64,000 nt of DNA from Phellopilus nigrolimitatus (taxonomy: Eukaryota; Basidiomycota; Agaricomycetes; Hymenochaetales; Hymenochaetaceae): contig JAJOHG010000002.1 in NCBI GenBank assembly GCA_021029095.1, forward strand, positions 1,798,001 to 1,862,000, read 5' to 3'. Positions within the stretch are counted from its first letter, which is position 1; each line of letters opens with the position of its first letter. A model generated the notes under the pieces. That model saw only the letters and a program-made list of their open reading frames with translations, had not been told where the DNA came from and did not search any database. Positions 43,495 to 54,603 of this stretch are shown piece after piece. The translations under genes and the position numbers were made by a program.

Positions 43495-44929
43495 TCAGAT
43501 CATTTCGAAGCTCGCGAACGCTAGATCGTATCCTCCAAACTCGTAATTTATCTTATCCGTTCGTTTGTACGCCTTGTCCAAACCTCCATTCGTATTATTC
43601 ATTGAGGATTCACCGTTGATAGAATTACCGGAAAGGCGTGGCTTCGGAATGCGCGTAAGGGCGCCCTTGAAGGCTCGCTGAGCGGCTTCGACAGCCGTCT
43701 CTCCTCCGTCATCGTCGGACATACTCTCGTTTCCGGCAGATGCGACAAAAAGCGTCATCGTTAATTTTCCCGGCTCAAATATCCGGACGATGCGCTGAAC
43801 GAGCGTGCGGAGGTCAGGAATGTCATCGCTATTGTCGTTGTCGCTGCCCGACTTCCTGACCGCAAGAGGGACATTGCATTCGAAACTGGCGTACGAAAAT
43901 CCCTCCTCCGGGGTAACGTGGATGGTGTAATAACCCTCTCCATTTTTCTCGGATATGTCAGACCGGGTATCGTTCCACTTGATCAATGCATTGGAAGAAT
44001 ATCCACACGGCACGAACGAGTACGCGTCGAGTTGAGTCAGGGGACGCGGAAATATGTCACTAATTCCGAGCTCCGAGGACAACTGCTGTGCATGAATGCT
44101 CGGTGAGAGACCGTTGTCCTCACAAGGATCAACAGCGTCGGGTGTGAAGAAGGCCGCGCGAGCCCGGGCGGACAGATGTGTCATCAGAATTTCGATCGTA
44201 TAGTCTTGTGTTGGAGGCAAAAGAGGAAGGGTGTATAGGCCGCACTGGCCGACGATCGCCCAATTATCATCCTGCGCCTCCACGATGGACGATGCAAGAG
44301 AGCTCAGCTCTGTCCCAGACCCAGAACTCAGGTCCTCCGGGTTTGTCATGTACAGCAACCAGTGGTCGCCGTTAACCTTACCGACGGTGTAAGCTGAGCC
44401 GTGGTCGAATATCTTGTCAAGGAATCCGATCTCCATGCTCCAGTCTTTATGCGGGCCGAGCTGCCTGTCGGGGAACATGAAGGCTTTTCGAGAGTAAAAG
44501 CACTGGTATACTTTTGACAGTTTGGCGTGCTCCTTTGCGACGGCGAGGATACGTGGCAGGCCAAGCAAGTTGAGCGTCGTGCCGCAGGTTTTGAGGATGA
44601 GTCGGTGGGGGGATATAAAAAGCGACGATTCGCTGCGTTTGTCGCAGTATGAATTTTCTGTCTTCGAACCGGCAAAAAGCAACACATACGAACCTCAGAA
44701 GGTAAGCATCCATTTCCGAACCATTCACTACGCTGAGGATTTTGCACTTGACGATGTCAAGCATATCCTCCCATACTTTTCTGCCGATGACCCGCAAACC
44801 GCTCTTTCCATTTTCCGCCGTTGCAGCGTCAGGAACGTACGCTGGAGACGGGGCAAACCAGATTTCGAGCAATTTTTCGGGCCCTTCGAAAGGGCAAAGA
44901 GCAAGAGGCGCTTCTACGTCACATGCCAT
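43495..44929 (-). CDS. SPE2: S-adenosylmethionine decarboxylase proenzyme
   Basis: Pyruvoyl-dependent enzyme that provides decarboxylated AdoMet, the aminopropyl donor for spermidine and spermine. Minus-strand exons 44694-44929 and 43495-44632 (457 aa). N-terminal EGPEKLLEIWFAPS is typical. The self-cleavage site is LSESSLF, with cleavage expected between Glu80 and Ser81, Ser81 becoming the pyruvoyl group. The intron splits this motif (CTG AG/...CAG/C GAA TCG). Further conserved parts are LILKTCGTTLNLLGLP, FYSRKAFMFPDRQ, AYSFVPCGYSSNAL and YYTIHVTPEEGFSYASFE. The protein is longer than the animal enzyme, as usual in fungi. Short upstream ATG frames exist in the leader region (for example ending at 45065), but their role is unproven. 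Confidence 0.94.
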
Positions 44930-46019
44930 AGATAAGCAATCACTGAGCTTGAGTGATCGCTCGAAAGTCTACTAAGTGGAGGACGGGCCAGACAAAAAGT
45001 CGGGGGCGAGTTTTATGAGGCGCACGAGCTAGTGCGAGTTGATCGTCCGCGGTAAGCGATGCTAGCGCACGGAGGGGACGTCGTCTGAGCCGCAGTGGGC
45101 TTGCTCTGGATGCATAGAATGTTGAAGGAGAAATAAGAGGTAGGAGGACGCGTAGGACGTCGAGGAGTGGCGAGTCGACACTGAACAGCCTGTTGGATCG
45201 ATTGCGCTGCTATAACGCCGAACGAAAATTTTAGCTGGCTATTGCCGCAACGATTATCGCCACATTTCCCCTTTAAGGAAGTGTGACGTATGTTTTGCTT
45301 CCTATTCAGATGATTTTTTACTCCTTTCGGACGTCGTGGATCGCCTTCTTGGCCATGCAACCCTAATCAGTATACGACACAAACGAGTCCCCCCAGACAT
45401 CTCTCCAAAGACAATCGGGCGCATTTATTCTTAGTCGAGTGCATGCACTCCTTCTCCTTCTTAAAAAAGATCTAAGCTTTCGCATTTTTTAGAATCAAAA
45501 TAAAGCTTAATTTCCTAACCAGAAGTCTACTTGGTAACCTAACTGCCGGAGCTCCGTCGACAGAGGGCTAGGCAAACCTTCGGAAGTTCCGTGTTTCCGC
45601 TCAATTTATTCTGACGGCTAAGAAAAATGACTAGACTAAACGAGATCCCGGAAATAAGCAAACGCCACAGGTCGCGCATGTACATTGCAGGATCCTCAGC
45701 CTCCAGGCATGGCTTGGTTCTTGAGTCCAGATCTCCATCGTTATTAAGGACGAAGGAAAAAGATGGTTAGCCTCTCGGGACATGTTGAGCTTGGAACAGG
45801 ATTGGTGTTTCCGAGTATGCTACCGGAATTATTGTCTTACGGTTAACGATGCAGACACTAGCGCCCATGTACCGTAAACCTAAAATTACATTGTTGTCGC
45901 TCTGCACCACGTTACTCATAAAGTTTTTGAAGAGCATGGGCAATATATGGTAGAGAGATCCTCTTGCGGCGAGGTTGCTTCAGACAAGCGGCACGCGTTA
46001 TGAGGTGAAATAATTTTCA
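44930..46019. other. leader and promoter region of SPE2
   Basis: About 1.1 kb between two minus-strand genes. It contains short ATG-initiated frames on the minus strand, including a 12-codon frame at 45318-45356 and a 17-codon frame near 45060-45115, which could be upstream ORFs. No other gene recognised. Confidence 0.4.
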
Positions 46020-47759
46020 TTATCTTCCACACCCAGGACAGCAGTGTACAACATCATGTACGAAGACGTCGCAGTCAGTACAGAAATCATTCTTGCATTC
46101 CAGACACTTATAACGTCCGAGGGGACTCATACCGTCGCTCAATACCGCTGTGATTGGGGTCTTGCTGAACGGCACCGCACAACCATGGCAATTTGCTGAG
46201 GCCGATGCGCCATTGGCTTCCTTCCTAAAGGTCACATGTGTAAATTATAGAGTGGAAGATATCATTAGATAATAGAAGCAAAGACGACTGAGGGACGGGA
46301 AAGGAAGGAGACTGGGAAGAGAGGTACGAGATGAAGAGAAGCTTACACAGCTTGATAAGGCTTCACAGGGAAGAGGTGATGGTAGCTTCGCGCGAGATGC
46401 GGCGAACTGACAATCATCAGCCCGCAGATGTCGCAGTCTGTCGGGACATCGCAGACCTTTGCCGCACAGCGTGGGCACAGGAAACCCTCGCTCTTCAGCT
46501 CGGAGTGACATACACAGAGTGCCGGCGCGGATGTTTCTGGGAGGCGCGTCGGGAAGCCCATCATCATGAGGTCGGCGGCAGGGTTGCTAGCGCCCGCGCC
46601 AGCCGCTCGTGAGAGAGCACGTTGTGCAGGCGGGGGAATAAGCTCAAAAAGAAGATCCTTGAGGTGTCCTTCGTTCATTGCGACACCAAATTGTCCTGTA
46701 TTATTCCATTTTTTCCAAGGTCAACAGGGGGTGTAAAAGAGTGTTACAAATATACAACAAACCTCCGGTCTTGTCGCACATTTCACGGCATATTTTCATT
46801 TCGGCGGCAAGCGCGACAACAGCAATGCGAATTTTGTCTTTGACGCACGCGTCAAGCGTGTCATGGATATTTCCAGGGTCGTTCGTTGTCAGCGATCCGA
46901 ATATGATTATGATCTCTCGAGACGAATGGGTTGGCAGATGACTGATTTCAAGCTTGGAGACATCAAGAGCTTGACGTAGAGGACAGGAAAATTTACCTCA
47001 TACTTCCGCGTGCCATTTCAACGGCGTTTTGAAGACTTGGTTCGCCGGTAGGTTCAAGCCTGTGTCGGTCCTGTATAGCTTTTAGAACATCCTGAGGGTT
47101 GCCTGACATGTAATGTCGATATAGCATCCAACCGATTTTTTTATAGACTTACCAGACATCTCTCCTATCCGCTCCGCAACACCTGCTCGCATCCCAACGA
47201 CCCCGATTTGCCCGAGAGGATTTTGGTCGAACCACTCGACGATAAACGCTCTCGAGTACTCTAGCACGAGGTCAAACCGCGTCGGACGCATGTCTCTGTC
47301 CATCATAGACGCGGACAGGTCGAGGACTAGGATAAGGTGCCGAATAATAGTTCGGCGGATAGCCGTCGAGGGGAAAAGGAGTCTTAAGCAAGTAAGGCAT
47401 AGATTCTTGTGAACGAGATTTACTCGGAGAACATACCGACGCCGACGCCCTCGCGCAAGTAGTTCATCGACAGCACCTTGCAGGCTGCCGGACTCATCTT
47501 CGCGGACAGTGTCCCATGAGCGCGTATACGTCGCTTCCCAAGCGTAAGATTGCTAATTTGACTGTCAGCGCGTCGGACTCCTGTCCCGGACAGCTATGCG
47601 ACGCACCTCAGTGGCTTTGCCCTTTCCCTTGTCCCGTTTCTTCTTTCCGGACGCCGTTTTTGTTCTCGTTTTCTTGCTCTTTCCATCGTCGATGAATTCT
47701 GCATCATCGCTCATAGAGTCTTCCGAGCCTGAGTCGGCCGCTATACGCCTGGGAGGCAT
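46020..47759 (-). CDS. SSL1: TFIIH core subunit p44
   Basis: Subunit of TFIIH, needed for RNA polymerase II initiation and nucleotide excision repair; it stimulates the XPD helicase. Minus-strand exons 47607-47759, 47437-47552, 47153-47382, 46997-47102, 46763-46941, 46347-46695 and 46020-46224 (445 aa). The N-terminus is acidic then Lys rich ([20 protein letters not shown]). A von Willebrand A-like domain starts [16 protein letters not shown] and continues to [19 protein letters not shown]. The C-terminal part has zinc-binding motifs [19 protein letters not shown] and then a C4-type finger (CHGC...[15 protein letters not shown]...CCPGC). Starts and splice phases agree throughout. Confidence 0.93.
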
Positions 47760-49807
47760 GATGGAGGATGGAAGAAGATGAGAGACGCGACAGAAAGTGT
47801 GAACGCGTACAACGTGACTGCGTCCCAACTAGCCACCACACTGTCGACTGACAACAAAAAAAAAATCTCAATGACCGTGCGGAGGCTTGTATAGGACTGA
47901 CGATCTGATTTCAACTTCATCTGTACATATGTTCAAAAGCACGTATTGACATCTTTACGGGCTCTCTGCCATGCACTTTCTCTGTATGAAACTAGCTTCG
48001 TGAAGAAAGTCCTACTATCTTCGTGGTCTCGCGGCTGTTGCGACATATATCTAGACCTTCCTAAGGTCAGCCTCCTGGCGCAGACTCGATCCCGATGAAC
48101 CAGGGTTGGCCGTTCAACGTATCTCTTCTTGCCCGCTATTTGCATATTCGCTTACATGGTCTATGGACTTGTTCATGGTTGATGCCTCGACACTGCTTAC
48201 TTCGGACCTTCTGGATAGAATCCATTCTGCTGGTAGTCTACTTGATCCTTGATGACGAATTTAGGAATGAACTTGATTGTTTTGTGGGATCGATGTGAGT
48301 GGCTTCAGGTGCTCAATTGCAGATCTTCGACGGATACACCTACAGTATCAGGGCCTGCCAAAGCTCAAATCTTACCTGTCGCCTGCAACGCTGTTTCCGA
48401 TTTGGCAGCGAAGGTCATACTTAACGGAATGCGCTTTAAAACTGATATTCGTTTAGTCATCATATCCAACATGGTCGTGTGGAGTCTCAGTGGAGATCTA
48501 CACTAGCTTGCCTTTATGATACCGGCTCTGATCTGCAGTCTAGGTGCTTCCGATGAACAATGGATGCGGTTCGTTGCATGCCAGCGGAGAGGTTGATAAT
48601 ATGGAGTCGCGGAGACTTGGCTTAGAGTATCCTTTCCAGTGAAGGATGATCATCTTTACCGTTTTGCTCTTGCGTTGATCAACGCGTTGCATATGCAGGG
48701 GCCGGGAAATCGACCGTTGATCGCTCAAATTTGGTCTAGTCGAGTTTATCGACTCAGTAATGAAGACATTCGATTGGTTTATGAAGAGGCGCGTGGATTT
48801 CGTGGGCGAGTATGTGTCTTCGTCCTGGAATGGTCGCAGAGGTTCTTATGCTGCTACATCGACTCGCTTTTGAACCCCGCACTCGACAACACTTTTCAAT
48901 GAGGTCTTCTTCGAACAAGGACATACCCCTTGACGGCGCGGACCAGATTGCCACTACGTACCCGTAGGTCAATTGTAACGACGTAAACACGGCTTCGTTT
49001 AATTACATAGCGTACACTATCTTCTCCTTGCTCGGAACTCTCTAACACCGGTCTGTTACAACCTGATACTGAATGTTGCTGTCGGAGCAGTCTTAGCTGA
49101 TTTTCGACAAGTTAGACGGTGCAGAGAGTATTCTTGCTATTCATTTGCGACATACGCTGATTTTATATGCAAGTCGCAATGTACATACGATCTTGGCTCA
49201 AGGGTCATGTTACTCTTCCTGGCCCGAGGACGTCGCTCGTCGCGACATAAGTATATATGTTGTCTTCGTTTTCCTCCTTTTGACCTGCGCGCTGTGTTTC
49301 GATGTGTAACGCACAGCAACTATGTCAAATGTAGCAAAACTGTTGCGAGGTTGAACGCCTTTCATTTCCGACACTACCGCACACTTCGCTGTGCTCGCCG
49401 CCTTCATTTAATTTGCTAGTTAACGTGCCCGTCGCGCGTGCCTCATCGTCATCTAAATAGCTGACCACGTGTACATCCGGAATTATCAGCGGAATCTGTT
49501 TGGTGGTATATTTTTCTCTTCTACCAGATTTTTATTTTGTACATGTACACATATATCTGCATAAACGCAAAATTGGGAATTTTTGTGACAAGTTTATCGA
49601 AAATAGAGAGGAGACTGAATACATCCAGTGAAGATCTTCGGGCAAGCCACCGCGAGCCGCGTCTAGTCGGTGGCGTCCTTGCTTTTTCGGTACCGGTGTT
49701 GATGAGCGTGCTGCTTTAGCACGCCCAGCCGTCATGTAGGGCCTAACTAGCCAGTCCAGCCAATCCGCCACGCGCAACCCATCTCTGCCGACAACAACAA
49801 CACACTG
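47760..49807. other. large divergent intergenic region
   Basis: About 2 kb between SSL1 (-) and the PNS1-like gene (+). Many short frames, none with family features or plausible splice partners. No tRNA or repeat recognised. It may hold long leaders or an unrecognised gene. Confidence 0.4.
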
Positions 49808-52397
49808 ATGTCCAAGTACAACGAACAGTACCCCCCGTACGCCGAGAACTACCCAATGTACAACCCAGGCCCTTCCGCGCCGTATGCGCCACCATCCGGT
49901 CCCCCGCCCGATGCAGGCGCGTATAATGCGGACTACAAGTCTCCGTATGAAGGCGACAGGTTCAAACCGAAGAAGCGCGTCAAGGATCCCGTATTTCTCG
50001 TGCTCTTTGTCGCTCAGGTATGCTTTAATTTGGCGGCACTGCGGTGACTGTTATACTGATGATCGGTACAGCTCGCGGGCTTTTGTGTCGTCTCTGGAAT
50101 CGTGCTGAGCGAGTGGATCTCCTCGGGTGGGCTGGGCGGTGGGCTGGGTGGCGGCTCAAGCGGCGCAAACACGGGTAGCTCTGTCACTTTGGACCAGTGC
50201 GTATAGGCCCGCCCTTGTCTTGGTATCAGCGCGATTGATCATGTACAACTATTTCCCATTTTTACGTCTTTACTTGCGCAGGCACACTGTGTATCTACTG
50301 CTGCTCGTTACTGCCGCGGCCCTACTACTTTCCGCAACGCAGCTACTTCTGACACGCGCGTTCACGAGGATGATCATGCACTGTTACGCTTATTCTCTCC
50401 ATTTGTCTCAATATGTGGGTTACAATTAACTTCGATATATACGTGTCTGATTGTTTAATACTCCTCAGTGGCATATGTGTATACTATTGGATTACGAAGT
50501 ACTACTGTGAGAGCCCGGAAGCTTTATGCGCTCATTTGCTTCCGTTCGGCGCACTAACTCATAGCTCGTCTGGAAGCCGGAGCTATAATCTTCACTATAA
50601 TCGCAATTTTCTCTATCTTGTCGTACTTTGGCTTCCGCTCGCGCATTCCACTGGCATCTCTCCTGTTGCAGGTCGTAATGGACATCGCAAAGCACCATAT
50701 GAGCGTCTACGTCGTCGCGTTTGTCTCTTTGTTCATACAGGCAGGATTGAGCGTATGGTATGCGTTCACAGCAATCGCAACGTATGTTTGAGCTTTCCAT
50801 ACTTTTAAAGCAGAATACGATGCTGACTGGCTCAATCTGACTTCAGCTACGCGAAATGGACTCCTGGAAATCCTTGTATGTTGTGTCTTTTTTTTTTCCT
50901 TGACAGAGCTTATACGCACACTTCCGTAGCTTGTAGCACTGGCACGGCTTGCTCGTCCAGCAAAGTCGCTGGGCTTATCGTATATGAAACATTCTGTTAC
51001 TTGTGGACTTCGCAAGTTGTCGGAAATGTTGCGCTAGCTACGCTTGCAGGCGGTCCATTTGGAGGTAAGTCATTTCTGTTTGGTTCTGGAGGGACTTCAA
51101 ACCATTTATTCATTTCATCCTTTCTAGCTTGGTACTACCTTGGTCCAAGAGACGACGGGCAAATGGTAAGCGAACTTTGTCAAGCCATTCCTTAGATGTG
51201 AAATCTAATTCCTATGCAGCCTTCTCGTCCTACGCTTTCCTCCTTCGCCCGTGCCTCCACCTTCTCGCTCGGTTCGATCGCGTTCGGATCCCTCATAGTC
51301 ACGATTCTCGAGTTAATTCGCATCATCTTGAATGCGGCAAGGCAAAATGCCGACGCAAATGGACAGCGTAAATATCCTTTATCAATACTGGCCTTCTTGA
51401 TGACCTGAGATTGTTGCGCACAACCCAGCTATTGAGGCCGTGCTTGCATGTTGCGCGGAGTGCTTTATCGGATGTGTTGAATCCATGGTCGAATATTTCA
51501 ACAAGTATGAATGGCTGGTCTCAGCGTACAACTGCATCACTGATCTCATGTTTAAACAGATATGCGTATATCGAAATCGGTGCGTTTAGCTTGAACTCAA
51601 AATTTGCCACTTCCTTACTGATGACTTCATAGCACTATATGGCAAGCCTTATATCGAAGCTGCGAGAGATACGTGGAGACTCTTCAAGGATCGTGGTATG
51701 CCACACCAAAGTATCTTTCCCTGAACAACTGATAAACATTCTACGAAAGGCATTGATGCGCTTGTCAATGACTCGCTCGTGGGCATAAGTGAGTCCTGCA
51801 CTTCTCACTCGGGGTTCAATTTAACATAGCCATAAACTTTCACGACAGCCTTAACATGGGGTGCTTACGCTGTTGGGCTGCTCGCCTCGCTTTTCGCGTA
51901 TTTGTATCTGCGATGTGAGTTGTTCTGTTTTCACATGGTTTCTGCTCGATTTGACCATGCTACTACAGTTACCCACCCGAGTTACAATACGGACGGACAG
52001 TACACGGCACCCATTCTGCTCTTCGCATTTCTCATCGGTTTGCAATGCTGTGAGTACCTTTTGCAGCGTCTCGTCTCATAATCAGCGGGCATTGATCTTG
52101 GTTCTTTTTTCAAAGCTCTGACGCTCTCGTCCGCCATTGAAGCTGGGGTCTCGACGATGTATGTGCTCAGTATATGATGGTGTCACACCTCTTCTAATCG
52201 AACGTTCGCCCATCACTTAGATTTGTAGGCCTAGGCGAAGACCCGCAAATCCTGGCTTACCGTGCACCTGAGCTTTTCGAGGTAAAATCATTCTTAGTTA
52301 GTCAGAGACGGATTTTACTGATGCATTTGTGACGGCTTGTCGCCAGCTCATTCGCCAAAATTATCCTCAGGTCGTGCAGGGTGTGAGCGGACCATGA
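49808..52397 (+). CDS. PNS1: PNS1/CTL (SLC44-type) transporter, one frameshift
   Basis: Choline-transporter-like membrane protein. Exons: 49808-50017, 50072-50196, 50282-50414, 50469-50506, 50577-50781, 50848-50876, 50930-51064, 51128-51165, 51220-51367, 51429-51504, 51560-51579, 51633-51695, 51750-51788, 51849-51914, 51969-52049, 52116-52158, 52221-52281 and 52347-52397 (about 519 aa). The cytosolic N-terminus is rich in Tyr, Pro and Asn. Family motifs are GICVYYWITKYYSGAI, KHHMSVYVVAFVSLFIQAG, YAKWTPGNPSC, YFNKYAYIEIALYGKPYIEA and VGLGEDPQILAYRAPELFE. Exon 3 is one base too long: near 50378-50386 the frame shifts between RMIMH and TLILSICLNIG. All other phases agree, so the extra base is either an assembly error or a recent inactivating mutation. 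Confidence 0.88.
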
Positions 52398-52653
52398 CGA
52401 TTACCCACAGAGGATAGCCGATATCAGACTGCACTTTGTAATTTAGTTCGGAAAAAACTCATGATTGTCGTGACGCATTCTCAGGCAACAAGCTCGCTTT
52501 GTGAACTGATGCCGAGACTATGACGCTGAGACTCATGTGCGGCTCTGTACATCCCAATGCACACATTCCGTAGCTGGCCTAAATTTCTTTGATTTGAATC
52601 CCAAGTGACTACTTCGGCTTCGTGATCAGCTGCTAGTGGTGGGCCACTGGAGT

Positions 52654-54093
52654 TCATTCCGAATCTGTATCGGCAGTGTACAGACTTAAGAGGGCATTCA
52701 ATTCCATCTCGTGTTCTACTGTTAGCCCTTCTTCAATGCAGCATTGTATCGATTCCATGCCTATTACCTTTTCCATGTCGCAGTCAACATCCTTGAAATA
52801 AAACTCAGTCAATGGTTTAGATATGGTCCATCTGGACAGGAGCATTCGAGCAACCAAACCATCCATGTCTTCCCATCCAGTTATGTCACTAACGGTAATC
52901 CGACGCAATGACGGACACAGAGTATCACCTGCCTGTTGATCTTCCCCGACAGTGAGCGCCTCGAGAAAATGGACCGATAGGGCTGTATGCCGAATCTCAA
53001 GCACCTCCAATGCAGGCAGAAACCGCAGAGCCTCGAGCAGATGCTCCTCGCTCGCAAATCCTTTCCAGATGTCGAGAACTGTCAAAGGAGGCTGGGATCT
53101 CCGTATGAAATCGAGGAAAACAGGCGCGGCATCTACGTGTTCGGAATCGGTCGCGAAGCTTGTAAGAGCAGGTGCTGTGAGTTTTTCAAGCACAAGAGTG
53201 ATGTCTGAAAATTCGGACACGTATATACTGCGGAGATGGGGCAATAGTATTTTCGGTGTCATGAGCTGGGGCGGCGACGAACGAGCCCCGTATAACTCGA
53301 GCTCAAATATTTCGAGGTTGGGTGCTGCATGTAGCAACTCCAGACAAACATCTACGAAGGAATGATTTTCTCGTTCCGGTTCAGAGAAATGGAGCTCGAC
53401 ACTTCTCAAGTTCGTCAGCTGGTTAGAAATAGGTATGGCGGCATAAATGGACATGAGCTGGAGCTCTTTTATGCTGAGAGCAGAAGAAAGATCAAGTGTG
53501 ATGGCTTCACCGGCACTATTGTTGAAGCGCAGTTGAAGGTACTCTATCTGTGGCATAGACGTTGCCTTCGCGTTGAACTGATCGGAAATGTCCAAGCCAT
53601 AGCATTGTAGACAGACGTTTCTCCACCGGCTCTGATGCTGAAACAAAGCCTCGACGATTCGCTCGACTATGTCGTGTTTGCTTCTGTCCGGACTGTTTTC
53701 CGGGATAGATAGGCCGACCTTGTAATGCAATGGCAAACTCCCAGATCTGAGGAGCCACGTATCCAGAATAAGTTCGAACATCTGAAGTGACACATCTTTG
53801 CTCGAGTCGTAGTGCAGAAAGGCCCACAGCTTTTGTGTGGCTAACGCAACGTCGCGCCAATATCGGCAAGTCTGCGATACATTCCAAGGCGCCTCATGGC
53901 TCGAGAGACTGTGGGAATCGCGGGCCAGACACGCGAGGAAGATTTCTCGAATAATTTCCGGCGGGAGTCGTTGAGCACTCGAAGCCGCATTCTCGACAGA
54001 GAGACTCGGTCTGAATCCTTTGTAAACTAACGAATATAAGGAGTTATGAAACACTCGCTGAGGTAATAAATAGAAAAGAAACTCACATGCCAT
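52654..54093 (-). CDS. F-box/LRR-like protein 2
   Basis: Clear paralogue of the F-box gene at 22064-23506, on the opposite strand 30 kb away. Model: first exon 54087-54093 (7 nt, ATGGCAT), a 60-nt intron and exon 52654-54026 (459 aa). The F-box reads RLPPEIIREIFLACLARD...WNVSQTCRYWRDVALATQKLWAF. Shared later blocks include ERIVEALFQHQSRWRN, RRSQPPLTVLDIWKGF and the ending pattern DCDMEKVIGMESIQCCIEEGL. The conserved micro-exon and equal intron length in both genes support the model. Presumed SCF adaptor; substrate unknown. It is convergent with PNS1 and divergent from the TGT gene. Confidence 0.85.
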   Translation of the reverse strand: MACEFLFYLLPQRVFHNSLYSLVYKGFRPSLSVENAASSAQRLPPEIIREIFLACLARDSHSLSSHEAPWNVSQTCRYWRDVALATQKLWAFLHYDSSKDVSLQMFELILDTWLLRSGSLPLHYKVGLSIPENSPDRSKHDIVERIVEALFQHQSRWRNVCLQCYGLDISDQFNAKATSMPQIEYLQLRFNNSAGEAITLDLSSALSIKELQLMSIYAAIPISNQLTNLRSVELHFSEPERENHSFVDVCLELLHAAPNLEIFELELYGARSSPPQLMTPKILLPHLRSIYVSEFSDITLVLEKLTAPALTSFATDSEHVDAAPVFLDFIRRSQPPLTVLDIWKGFASEEHLLEALRFLPALEVLEIRHTALSVHFLEALTVGEDQQAGDTLCPSLRRITVSDITGWEDMDGLVARMLLSRWTISKPLTEFYFKDVDCDMEKVIGMESIQCCIEEGLTVEHEMELNALLSLYTADTDSE

Positions 54094-54129
54094 GCCACTG
54101 CAAACATCGACGCCAGATCAAAAATAAAG

Positions 54130-54418
54130 GTGAGTCGAATGAACTCAAGTGTGGACGTAGGATCGGTGGATTGCGAGCCGTTTTTCTCCTTAAAAGATCA
54201 ACTTAATACTTGCAGGTTTTAAAGAACAAAAAAGCCATGAGATGCAACGAGCCCGCGTGAATAAGAAGATAAATTAAGTGGCTCACCTGTGCTCTGTAAT
54301 TAGATGATATAAAACCAAAGGGAAGGCGAGCCTTCGACTCAACTGTGGCAATCGGAGGCTCGATAAAGAAGTCGGCTTCAACCTGTTGCTTTACAGACAT
54401 GCTATCGGAAAATTTCAT
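54130..54418 (-). other. open frame upstream of F-box gene 2
   Basis: Minus-strand ATG at 54418 opens 44 codons (MKFSDSMSVKQQVEADFF...) up to a good donor at 54286 (CAG/GTGAGC). A second open stretch begins after TTTTAAG at about 54190 (EKNGSQSTDPTSTLEFIRL). Splicing them would give a short protein overlapping the F-box start in another frame. It could be an upstream ORF, a lost gene, or chance. Confidence 0.25.
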
Positions 54419-54603
54419 GGCAGGAAGGATAATGTGAACGGTTGTGCGGTGTCACTGTAAGGCCATTTTATTGGCTGGCGCCGAATTAGCGGTGTGGGCA
54501 CTATGTAACGTGATATATTACATAACACTCCTCTCCTGGACTTCTGCAGATCTGAACAATCGCTCTCTTTTATGTCATTGTCAAGTCCTGTCTGACTTCC
54601 TCA

